Positions 32,063-41,502 of a stretch of 64,000 nucleotides of DNA are shown here, one piece after another (the stretch's first letter is position 1; each line of letters opens with the position of its first letter). The notes beneath the pieces were generated by a model. It had not been told where the DNA came from and made no database searches. It saw nothing but the letters and a program-made list of their open reading frames with translations. Source of the stretch: Selaginella moellendorffii. Taxonomy: Eukaryota; Streptophyta; Lycopodiopsida; Selaginellales; Selaginellaceae. The stretch is from positions 62,001 to 126,000 of the forward strand of contig NW_003314297.1 of the NCBI RefSeq assembly GCF_000143415.4, written 5' to 3'. Both the position numbers and the translations under genes were made by a program.

Positions 32063-34246
32063 ATGGGTGACTTCCACAAGAGTGTCGAGCTTATCAAGTC
32101 CTGCAACGCACTGTCCGACGCACGAGATGTGGAGCGGTCCACTCGGCTCGTCTATTCGGATCCACTGCCCGCTTACCTCTCGAATCTCCTCATCCAAATG
32201 TACAGCCGGTGTGGAAGCATCCACCACGCGAAAGAGATCTTCGATGGCATCCAGGAGAAAGATCGCTACTCCTGGAACTTCATGCTCACAGCTTATGCCC
32301 GGCACAGCTACGTCAGGGACGCTGAACGGCTCTTTAATACCATGCAGTGGCGGGACCAGGTGGCGTGGACTTCCATGCTCACGGCATATGCCCAGACCGG
32401 GCATGTTGCCCAGGCCAAGGGTCTGTTTGACCAGATGCCGGACAGGGGATTGGTCGCGTGGACTGCCATGTTGACTGGATTTGCGCAGAACGGACACATT
32501 GACGGCGCAAAGGACATGTTTGACCGGATGCCGTACAGGGACATTGTGACGTGGAATGCCATGCTGGTGACGTATGCCCAGAACGGGCATGTGGACGCTG
32601 CAAGGGACGTCTTTGACTCCATGCCGTACAACGACCTGGCGTCGTGGAACGGGCTGCTGCAGGCGTACGCGAGGGTGGAGCGTACGGAGGAGTGCGACCG
32701 CGTGGTCAAATCAATGCCCATGGTCAACCTGATGACGTGGACGACGTTGCTGGCCGTGCATGCCCAGGCCGGGCATCTGGAGAGGGCCCAGGAGGTGTTT
32801 AATGGCATCCCGGAGTGGAATCTTATCTCCTGGACTGCGATAATGGCGGCATATTCCAGGCACGGTGAGCTAGAGCAGCTCAATCGGATGTTTCGCAAGG
32901 TTGACGAGAGAGAGAAGGACGTGGTTTTGTGGAACACCGTGTTTGTGGCTTACGCGCAGAATGGGAATTTGGAGATGGCCAGAGCGCTCTTTGATCAGAT
33001 GCCAAAACGTAACATTGTCTCGTGGACTGCGATGCTCTCGGCTTACATGCAGTGGGATTGCTTTGAGGAATCGAAGCTCCTGTTTGATCGGATGCCCGAG
33101 TGGAATCTTGTGGCACACAATGCAACGCTCGCGGCGTATGCGCAAATTGGTGACACGGCCTCGGTGAAGAGAATGTTCGATGCCTTGGCCGAGAGAGACT
33201 TGTTCTCGTGGACAGCTATAATATCGGCATATGCCCAGGCTGGGAATCTGGATGAATCTTTGCGACTGTTTTCTAGGATACAACAGTGTAATTTGGTTTT
33301 GTGTAATGCAATGCTTAGTGCGCATGCCTCAAATGGAGATTTGGAGGGGGCAAAAAGGTTTTTGTCACAAAACATGGCTGTGTGGGATGTTTTCTCGTGG
33401 AACACTATGCTCACTGGATATGCGCAAAGTGGACAAGTGGAGGAGGCCAAAGAAATATTTGACACGATGCCCGGCAGAGATTCTGTGACGTGGAATGCCA
33501 TGCTTGCGGCATATGCCCAGAATGGGTATCTCGAGGAGGCCAAGATTCTCTTTGATGGCATGTACGAGCAAAATCTTGTCTCTTGCATCTCCCTGCTGGA
33601 TGCATATTCCCAAAACCGGTATCTGGAGGATGCGAAGCGCATATTCTATGGTATACCGGATAAAAATCTGGTGACTTGGAACTCCATGCTAACTGCATAT
33701 GCCCAAAACGGTCATTTGGAGACGGCAAGTGTTGTTTTCAACCGGATGGTGATTAGAAATCTAGTGACCTGGAACACCATGCTAGCAATGTATGCCCACT
33801 GTGGACATTATCAACTTGTTCTGGATATTTTCAAGGAGATGATATCTCAAGGAATTAAACCTGACGAGAGCTCGTTTGTTTTGGTTTTGGTTGCTTGCAG
33901 CCACGGGGGTGATGCTCATGTGGGTATTAATTTTTTCAGATCTTTTATTGTTGATTATGGTACCTTGGATCCTTCAAAGGTTCTTTACGGTTGCATTGTG
34001 GATCTACTTGCACGGGGAGGGTATCTTGTTCACGCAGAAGACCTCATCTTGCATATGCCCTTTTTGCCAGACTCAAGGGATTGGAACTGCTTACTTAGCT
34101 CTTTTGCTAACTTTAACAGGCAGCTTAGTAAAAATCCCGAGAAATCTCTGTTTCCAGGTAGACAAAGATCTGGGCTTGATCTAGATCTGAAAAGTGCTGC
34201 CCCTTATGTTCTCTTGTCTAACATGTTTAAGGCTGTTAGGTTGTGA
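32063..34246 (+). CDS. PLS-type PPR protein (PPR-d)
   Basis: Intronless, 727 aa, from ATG 32063. It is the longest PLS PPR here, with about 20 repeats that are strikingly regular (LFDQMPDRGLVAWTAMLTGF, MFDRMPYRDIVTWNAMLVTY, IFDTMPGRDSVTWNAMLAAY). The C-terminus has SCSH-like ACSHGGDAHVGINFF, then LYGCIVDLLARGGYLVHAED and PYVLLSNMF, an E1-like end without DYW. Base use becomes more AT-rich towards the 3' end. It begins 50 bp after THA8-like 4, so the three genes from 30332 form a tight same-strand run. Confidence 0.88.
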   Translation: MGDFHKSVELIKSCNALSDARDVERSTRLVYSDPLPAYLSNLLIQMYSRCGSIHHAKEIFDGIQEKDRYSWNFMLTAYARHSYVRDAERLFNTMQWRDQVAWTSMLTAYAQTGHVAQAKGLFDQMPDRGLVAWTAMLTGFAQNGHIDGAKDMFDRMPYRDIVTWNAMLVTYAQNGHVDAARDVFDSMPYNDLASWNGLLQAYARVERTEECDRVVKSMPMVNLMTWTTLLAVHAQAGHLERAQEVFNGIPEWNLISWTAIMAAYSRHGELEQLNRMFRKVDEREKDVVLWNTVFVAYAQNGNLEMARALFDQMPKRNIVSWTAMLSAYMQWDCFEESKLLFDRMPEWNLVAHNATLAAYAQIGDTASVKRMFDALAERDLFSWTAIISAYAQAGNLDESLRLFSRIQQCNLVLCNAMLSAHASNGDLEGAKRFLSQNMAVWDVFSWNTMLTGYAQSGQVEEAKEIFDTMPGRDSVTWNAMLAAYAQNGYLEEAKILFDGMYEQNLVSCISLLDAYSQNRYLEDAKRIFYGIPDKNLVTWNSMLTAYAQNGHLETASVVFNRMVIRNLVTWNTMLAMYAHCGHYQLVLDIFKEMISQGIKPDESSFVLVLVACSHGGDAHVGINFFRSFIVDYGTLDPSKVLYGCIVDLLARGGYLVHAEDLILHMPFLPDSRDWNCLLSSFANFNRQLSKNPEKSLFPGRQRSGLDLDLKSAAPYVLLSNMFKAVRL

Positions 34247-34691
34247 CTATTTCCACCAGACCCCGCAAGAATCTATAAACAATATATTCAAAAGTGAAAT
34301 ACACTCGATATACAGAAAGATTAGTGTCAGGCCGCCATTACTATGCTTGTACATACATTTGACAGTATATAATGAGTAGAAAATGTGTTTCACATGCTGA
34401 GATATTCTAAGAATATGTCCATTTTTTTGTTTAACAATGGGAAAAAATTCCGCGATAAATGGAACGAAAAGCCAACACGCACGTTCCTTGACTTTCAATG
34501 TTCAAACTCAACCTACGCTCCAGAAAACTACAAAAAAAAAAAAAAAAGAAGTGGGGGTTCAAGCAAGAAAATTTCTTTTGTGCTCCAGAAAACTACCAAA
34601 AAAAAAAAAAAAACATGTGGGTTCAAGCAAGAAAATTTCTTCTGTTTTGTGTGTCACGGGAAAGGAATTCTCTACTCTTCTTTGGTGAGGC
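34247..34691. other. intergenic, with duplicated poly(A) unit
   Basis: Non-coding. Two tandem copies of a ~72-bp unit, CTCCAGAAAACTAC + (A)15-16 + ...GTTCAAGCAAGAAAATTTCTT, lie at about 34516-34645. The poly(A) inside a direct repeat could be a retroposed tail or simple slippage. Confidence 0.6.
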
Positions 34692-35520
34692 CTAGGAGAA
34701 GCACCAGCACCCAGAAAATCTTCGTCTTCCTGCCGGCGACCCGAGCCATCGATTCCAGGACGGCCTGGAATTGCTGCGGATGGAGATGGGGTTGTGAAAA
34801 ACAAAGAAAGTGAGAAGCTTACTGATTTGTGACGAAAGGATCTTCCCGGCCCCGGCTCTCAATGAACTCCGCGACTCTTGAGTTTAAAAAACAGTTCCAT
34901 TGTCAACGAAATTCGTAGAGATCTCTCGATGAATACGTACTCTTTGCAAGTGATGGAGACCCTGGGTGCCTGCTTGGCTTGGCTAATTTCCTCCTGACGT
35001 CCATGGAGGAGAAAAGTGAATCGAAAGTTCCAAGATCCACAAACGAGGAAGGAATGCAGCTAAGCTAGCCAGTCAACCAAGAACACACGAGGCATTGATG
35101 GAAAAAAAAATTAAAAAAAAACCAGGAGGGAGCGAGAGAGAGAGACTAAATCTTCATAGAAGTGGAGGATTTCAAATGCAAAGAGATCGAGAACTCCAGA
35201 GACGAAAAGATGAAAAGAACTTCACAGAGATCGATTTGAGGGAGAAGATCATCCATCCAAAGCCAAGGAAAGCTGAGAACACTTACATTCAAGGTAGCTG
35301 CCTGTTTCTCCAGCCTAAAGAGCTTTTGGAGGCGCCTCTTCTCCGAGTTGCGGCTGGTCCGTGGCGTGCGCGGCTCGGGCAGGGGCACCGCCACTCCGCT
35401 CCATCGGTTGAATGAGGGCAGCGGCGCCGGGACGTGGTGCCTGGCGCCGCTGCTCTCGCCCACCTCCCAACCCTTCCTCTCCCTGCTGCCCTTGCCGCCC
35501 CCGGGGACCGGGCGATCCAT
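34692..35520 (-). CDS. heterotrimeric G-protein gamma subunit
   Basis: Four exons (35520-35287, 34993-34941, 34876-34823, 34773-34692), 140 aa in frame. After a Pro/Ser-rich N-terminal extension comes the gamma signature: a basic coiled coil RRLQKLFRLEKQAATLNEEI, then SITCKEVAEFIESRGREDPF (like plant S-x-x-C-x-E-F...-DP), then PSWNRWLG, equivalent to the conserved W-D-R-W-F-E. It binds G-beta at the membrane. The C-terminus ends GCWCFS: two cysteines but no canonical CaaX box, so prenylation is doubtful and palmitoylation or type-B-like behaviour is possible. Exons were placed by hand; the small ones are the least certain. Confidence 0.78.
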
Positions 35521-35900
35521 CCAGCGCTGCGATGCCACAGCTTCCCGCTAGCTAATCCCTCTCCCCCGCTGCATTGCTGCCCCGGATTTCGATTTGGCGA
35601 GGGCGATGACGACCGACGAGGACGAGGACGAGGACGCGCTCGCCAGGCGCCGGGCACGAATCTAGGCAGCGCTGCTTCCAGGCATCCGGGAGGATCGCCG
35701 GGAATTCCCTGGAGCTGGAATTCAACTAAGACTGCGCCAAGGGGAGCCGCCGCCGGAGTGGAAGAGCCATTCTCTCAAAACTAAAACATGTGGTATATTC
35801 CCCGCCAACCGGAGGAATATACAGTCTGACATGCTGGCTTGGCAGAATATGCTGGGAACAGAATATGCTTGGACCGTTAGCGATATATTCTAATAAACCC

Positions 35901-38900
35901 ATGTGGGTATGGAGGACGGGCGCTCGCAGCATTGCCGCTCGGCATTACCGGCGATTCCTTTGCTCCGGTACGCAGGTCTTGGATCTCTCGCAGCTCGGTG
36001 CCGGTGCCACTGCGGGGGGGGAGGCACCGGCGCTGGATGTCTTCAAGATTCTAGGGCTCTTCCGGGACAAGAAGGAGCGGGAATGCGTGGATGCGGTGGG
36101 CATCGTCGCTGTTCTGCGCGATTCTTCCGACTGGCAGGGCAGGCTGGAGGAGATTTTCAGGCAGCAGCCGCTGAATTCGTCCCTGGTTGAGGATGTGGTG
36201 AGGAGCTGCGACGATCCGGACACGGCGGTGGGCTTCTTTCGATGGTCCGTGAGGCAGGATTCGTGCGTGAGCACGCTGCATTCTTACAATTGCATCATCC
36301 GCAAGCTCGTGGAGGCCGATCTGGTCGCCCAGGCGGAAGCGATCGTGGAGGAGATGAAGTATGCCGGTTTTTCTCCTGACGTCCAGTCCCACTGCCTCTT
36401 GATACGTGGTTTCTTCAAGAGTGGGAGTTTTCAGAGGGGGTGCTCGCAGCTGGATAGAATGCTCGAGGCTGGATTGTTTCCAAACGCGATTCTCTACAAC
36501 AATCTCATCAGCTGCCTCTGCAAGGCCGGGATGCTGGCCGAGGCGGAGAGCTACTTGAAAAGAATGCCGCAGCACTGCGCTCCCAACGTGGTCTCCTACA
36601 ACATCATCATCGATGGCTACTGCAAAGCTCGCAACATCGAGAAGGCCTTGGCGTTCCTGAGGGAGATGGAGGAGCTCGGGCATCCTCCGACTCCTCACGC
36701 GTACAGCAGCATCGTCCAGAGCTTTTGCAAGACGGGAAACGTGAGCAAGGCTATGGATGTTTTCGCCGAGATGCCAGCGAAAGGATGCGAGCCGGACATT
36801 GTCAACTTCAACGTGCTGCTGTCCGGGCTGTGGAGAGCGCGCAAGATTCACGAGGCGAGGGAGCTGTTTAGGAGCATGAACAGCCGAGGATGCAAACCGG
36901 ATGTTGTCACGTACAACACGATGATCGCGGGGCTTTGCAAGTGGAAGAAGCTTGACGAGGCCGTGTTCTTGCTGGAGAGGATGAAACAGGAGGACGTCTC
37001 GCCCACTTTCGTCACTTACACGACGCTGATCGACCACCTTTGCAAGTTTACGAGACTCCAGCAGGCATACGAGGTGTTTGAGAAGATGGCCGAAGGTCCT
37101 TGCGCTTGTACCGAGCCTGCATACAGTGTCCTGTTTAACAAGCTCCAGCGAGCAGGGAAGCTGGTGGAGGCCTCTCGGGTGTACAGCGATATGTGCCGGA
37201 AGAACGTTTGCATGACGGACAACACTTACAGCCTCGTTGTTCTAGGCTTGTCCAAGATGGATGGAGGAAATGTGGAAGCGGCGAAGCTCGTCACGGAGAT
37301 GATGGGCAAGAAGATCGCTGTACACCCGGTTGCTTTCAACGTCTTCCTCAACAAGCTGTGCATCGAAGGTGGGATCGACGAAGCTATCAGGCTGTTCAGA
37401 CAGATGTGTGGGACAGAGCTCTACAAGCCGGACTTTTACGCGTACAGCATACTTATCAACGGGCTTTGCAAGGCAAGGCGACCCGGAGAAGCCAAGGAAA
37501 TGTTTCAGGAGATGAGAGGCAGGGGGATTAGTCCGACAGTGGTGACTTACAACACTTTGCTCGAAGGACTGCTCAGCACTGCTAAATTGCAAGATGCAAT
37601 GGAGCTCACGTACTTCATGCTGGATCAAGGTGTAGCTCCGAGGATTGCTACACTCACCAAGCTGCTCTATGCTTTGGTGTGGAAGAAGCGGATGGACGAG
37701 GCACTTAAGCTCTACGAAGCAGTGACAAACGAAGGAGTTATGGTGGCGGAAGATGGAGAGAGTTTGGACTTGGTGGTCTTTCCTTACAGTCGTAAGAGTG
37801 GCGAAGGCCCCAGCGAGCTCTTCGACGCCACAGTTGCCAAAGGCCTCGTCCCGAGCACAGGCTCTTGCAACGTCATTCTCGACCGGATGATCAAGGAGCA
37901 CAGGTTTGAGGAAGCGAAAAAACTCTTCTCGGACATGAAGACAAAGAGGCTACCCGATACGTGCTCTTACAATCTCATGATCCGAGGCTTTTGCGCCAAC
38001 GGAGATACAAATGAAGCCTACTGCCTGTTCCAAGACATGATCAAAGATGGTATCGTTCTCAACACCTGGACTTACAACTTCATGATCGTCGGGTTCATCA
38101 AAGATGAGGCCTGGAGCTCCGCGTGGATGCTGTTCAAAAGGATGCAGTCCGGAAAGAATGACAAAGTTCCAGCTCCCAACATGTTCACGTACGAGATCCT
38201 CATCTCCAGCCTGTGCAAGACGGATCAGGTGGAAGAGGCCTTCAAGCTCCTGAGCGCGATGCGTGACAAAGGATTCGTCCCGAGCTTGAAGATCTGGGAG
38301 GTGCTACTCTCGCGGCTGGCCAGAGCCGGAAGACTGGACGACGCGTTCGAGCTCTACAAAGAGATGTCGAGGATAAACTGCCAGCAGCTTGTGGGATCGA
38401 GCAACATTCTCCTGGACGGGATCCTCCGGCGAGGCAGCGTGGACGAAGCCAAGGATTTCCTCAAGCAGATGACCGACACCGGCATCGTTCCAGACAAGTT
38501 CACGTATGACAAGCTGGTGGTGGGACTCTGCTGGCAAGGAAAGGCGGATCAAGCTCGAAAGCTGGTGGAAGAACTCGTGAGAGATGGGAAGCGGCCAGAG
38601 AACCAGGGACTCCGGCAGCTCCTGGGAGCCTTGTGTGCGCAGGGAGACTTCCAGGGAGCCTACGAGTTCTACTGCTGGCTGCCGAGCGTCGGCGTCGAAG
38701 TGACGCTGGGAATGCACAACACGCTGGTGACTTCGTGCTGCCTGGCCAGGAAGCTCGACTATCTCGACATGATCGAGCAGCGCGAGGGCGTTCCAGACGT
38801 GATCGTGGAGAGGATCGAGAAGTTTAGAGCCGAGCTCTTCCGGGAGGAGGAAGTGAAGATTTACGAGGAGACGCGTGACCGGAAGATCAGGAGGACGATG

Positions 38901-38969
38901 GCGTATAGCGAGCCGAGAAGACCAAAGATCGCGAGCTTTAGAGCTATGGATCTCCACTATGGTCAGTAA
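35901..38969 (+). CDS. P-class PPR protein, probably mitochondrial
   Basis: Intronless, 1022 aa from the ATG at 35901. The frame is open further upstream but has no better start. The N-terminus MWVWRTGARSIAARHYRRFL is Arg-rich and acid-free, a mitochondrial-type presequence. It has over 20 regular 35-residue P motifs (DVVTYNTMIAGLCKWKKLDE, NVVSYNIIIDGYCKARNIEK), in contrast to the PLS proteins elsewhere in the window. The C-terminal tail is charged (YEETRDRKIRRTMAYSEPRR). P-class proteins stabilise, process or splice organelle transcripts. Its stop lies inside a tandem repeat. Confidence 0.88.
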   Translation: MWVWRTGARSIAARHYRRFLCSGTQVLDLSQLGAGATAGGEAPALDVFKILGLFRDKKERECVDAVGIVAVLRDSSDWQGRLEEIFRQQPLNSSLVEDVVRSCDDPDTAVGFFRWSVRQDSCVSTLHSYNCIIRKLVEADLVAQAEAIVEEMKYAGFSPDVQSHCLLIRGFFKSGSFQRGCSQLDRMLEAGLFPNAILYNNLISCLCKAGMLAEAESYLKRMPQHCAPNVVSYNIIIDGYCKARNIEKALAFLREMEELGHPPTPHAYSSIVQSFCKTGNVSKAMDVFAEMPAKGCEPDIVNFNVLLSGLWRARKIHEARELFRSMNSRGCKPDVVTYNTMIAGLCKWKKLDEAVFLLERMKQEDVSPTFVTYTTLIDHLCKFTRLQQAYEVFEKMAEGPCACTEPAYSVLFNKLQRAGKLVEASRVYSDMCRKNVCMTDNTYSLVVLGLSKMDGGNVEAAKLVTEMMGKKIAVHPVAFNVFLNKLCIEGGIDEAIRLFRQMCGTELYKPDFYAYSILINGLCKARRPGEAKEMFQEMRGRGISPTVVTYNTLLEGLLSTAKLQDAMELTYFMLDQGVAPRIATLTKLLYALVWKKRMDEALKLYEAVTNEGVMVAEDGESLDLVVFPYSRKSGEGPSELFDATVAKGLVPSTGSCNVILDRMIKEHRFEEAKKLFSDMKTKRLPDTCSYNLMIRGFCANGDTNEAYCLFQDMIKDGIVLNTWTYNFMIVGFIKDEAWSSAWMLFKRMQSGKNDKVPAPNMFTYEILISSLCKTDQVEEAFKLLSAMRDKGFVPSLKIWEVLLSRLARAGRLDDAFELYKEMSRINCQQLVGSSNILLDGILRRGSVDEAKDFLKQMTDTGIVPDKFTYDKLVVGLCWQGKADQARKLVEELVRDGKRPENQGLRQLLGALCAQGDFQGAYEFYCWLPSVGVEVTLGMHNTLVTSCCLARKLDYLDMIEQREGVPDVIVERIEKFRAELFREEEVKIYEETRDRKIRRTMAYSEPRRPKIASFRAMDLHYGQ

Positions 38970-39078
38970 AACTCTACTCGTAGCTCGCGAACTTTAGAAC
39001 TATGGATCTTCACTATGGTCAGTCAGTAAAACTCTACTCGTTGGAGCTCGCGAACTGAAGAGCTATGGATCTTCACTA
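38936..39078 (+). repeat. tandem repeat spanning the P-PPR stop codon
   Basis: About 2.5 copies of a 56-63-bp unit carrying AGCTATGGATCT(C/T)CACTATGG and AAAACTCTACTCG. The first copy encodes the last residues of the protein (A-M-D-L-H-Y-G-Q-stop). The later copies are untranslated. Confidence 0.85.
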
Positions 39079-39147
39079 GTAATAAAGAAATGATGACATT
39101 TCGCCAAGGTTTTAGGGTTTAAGCGATAGATAGATGCCCGGGAAGGA

Positions 39148-41418
39148 ATGAGAATGGCATTCCTTTGCCGGCAGCTCTATCCCTCCGTGGCTGCGCTTAG
39201 ATCGCCTCTCGCGCGCAAGCCGCCACTGTGCCGGAGGCTGAGCGTCGCGAGCGGGCCGCTCCGGGCGGCGCAGAGGGGCGGGAATTCGTCGGCAGCGCTA
39301 GCGGATGAGGATAATCTCCTCGACAGGCTTCGATCGAGGCGGTCCAAGGAGGGATGGAGCGGCATTGCCCGGGAAGAAGAGGAAGGTAGGAGATGGAGGA
39401 GGGGCAAAGGCGAGAAGCTGGATTACGAGGATTCTCTGGCGGAGGTTTCTACGCAGTCGTTCGACGAGCTCGGGCTGGCGGAGGAGCTGCGCGGCGCCAT
39501 CGAGGAGCTGGATTTGAAGGAGCCGACCGAGGTCCAGAGAATGGCGATTCCAGCGATTCTAGACGGTGAGAATGTGGTGGTGGCGTCTCACACTGGCTCC
39601 GGAAAAACGCTCGCTTACATGCTACCGCTTGTCCAGGTTTATTTCATTCCTTGGTGTGCTTATCATTTTCTCACTTCTCTTCTTTCTTGTTGCGCAGAGC
39701 TTACGAAAGGATGAAATCGAGAGTGGAAGAACCGTGCGAGCTAGAAAGCCCCGAGCTCTTGTTCTTTGTCCGACCAGAGAGTTGACAGAACAGGTACTAA
39801 TTTTCTTTTATTCCAGAAGCTTGCAAAAACACTCTTTTTGGTTTGTAAACTTTGTCCAGGTTTTACAAGTCGCCAAGTCGTTAAGTCACCATGCTCGCTT
39901 TCGTTCTGCCATGATCAGTGGGGGATTTCGTCCCAGGCCCCAGGCTGACGCGCTCAATGGAGCTCTCGACATGGTAGTCGGGACTCCGGGGAGGCTGCTG
40001 ATGCATGTCGAAGAAGGGAACCTGGCGTTTGGAGATATCAAGTATGTGGTGAGGCAGCTAAGTTCTTTTGGTTTTCTTCTTTTGCGTAAACTCGGATTTT
40101 TTCCCCTCTTCTGTAGGTAATCGACGAGGCCGACACCATGTTTGATCGTGGATTTGGGCCTGAGCTGAAAAAGATAATCGATCCTCTTCGCAACCGTGCC
40201 TTGCGAAATGGCTCGGATTTTCAGACCATTCTTGTGACCGCGACGATTACAAAGGTGAACTGCAAACTCTCTCTCGCGTCCTTTTGGTCTAACTTTTGAC
40301 CTGTGTAGTCCGTGCAAAAGCTCCTTGATACTGAGTTCCCAGGCATTCGGCACATTTTCACGTCCACCCTACACAAAAAGGTCGATACGTCCCGGCATTT
40401 CTTCCAAAAAGTTCCTGGCAACATTAACAAGCTCGAGGCTTTGGTTCAAGTATGCTTTTAACTTCTTGAATGCTTCATTTGCACGACTTACGTGACACTT
40501 ATGTGACTTTCCAGGTTCTTGAGCCCGCGCTTGCCAAAGGAAGTCGTTGTATGGTCTTTTGCAGATCAGTTGATTCCTGCCGGGCTGTTGATCACTACCT
40601 GAATGAAATGGATGTCCATTGTGTAAATTATCATGGCGAGGTCCCTGCAGAAGATCGGTACGCATGTTTCTAAGTTCGTGATTGTTTTTAACTGCTTATT
40701 CTTTACTATCGCAGGATAAAGAACCTTGCAAAGTTTAAGATTGAAGATGGAGAGGGTCCAGTTCCTGCGCTAATCTGTACTGATTTGGCTGCTCGGGGCC
40801 TTGATCTTCAAGTCGACCATGTTATCAACTTTGATTTCCCTTCGACTTCGGTAAAGTTATCTATTTCGTTGAATGAAACTTTAGCTCATGAACTAAACTT
40901 GTTCCAGATTGATTACTTGCATCGGAGTGGACGGACTGCTCGCATGGGCTTAAAAGGTCTGTTTTTTTTTTTTTTTTTTTTTTTTCTTGATCGTAGAAAC
41001 TTACGAGTAACTTTCCTTTCTTTTTTTTCCAGGACGAGTGACCAGCCTTGTTACCAAGCGCGAGCTGGCTCTAGCAAATCGGCTCGAGGACGCAATGCGG
41101 CGAAACGAGACCTTAGAAGGCGTGTCTCTCGAAAGAGAACGAGTGCTGGGGGCCAGGATGCGAGCGCTAAAGTCCCGTTACAAAGAAGCTTTCGATCGAG
41201 CCGCGGCCAAGGGAGTGAACTTGGAGAAGGTTGGCACGCGAGCTCTGGCCATGGCCAAGGCCAAGGCGAGAAGGATCTGGGAGAAGGAATGCCGCAAGAA
41301 GTTTGCGTCCAAGGTGACCAAAACTGGGCTCTCCAAGACGAGAGGAAGAACCAAAGCTTTGATAAGAGCCGAGAGGAGGAGAAAATTCATGGCCAAAGAA
41401 GCGTCCTCTCCAGTTTAA
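39148..41418 (+). CDS. DEAD-box RNA helicase, RH39-like, organellar
   Basis: Nine exons (39148-39636, 39698-39793, 39860-40048, 40117-40254, 40309-40449, 40515-40657, 40715-40850, 40908-40956, 41033-41418), 588 aa. The Arg/Ala/Ser-rich N-terminus suggests plastid import. Motifs seen: Q motif region ([10 protein letters not shown]), Walker [10 protein letters not shown] (146-154), PTREL, GTPGR, DEAD (261-264), a motif III of the form TAT rather than SAT, and HRSGRTAR (449-456). The C-terminus is Lys/Arg-rich. The closest remembered relative is Arabidopsis RH39, needed for chloroplast 23S rRNA maturation. A short upstream ATG (39134) opens a 5-codon frame before the start. Confidence 0.88.
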
Positions 41419-41502
41419 TCGATGATAGATATGTACCTTTAAAGAGCTTCCATGGTTTGAAAGCTATAGTATAGAACTTGGAAATTTTGTAGGGTTTTGA
41501 TT

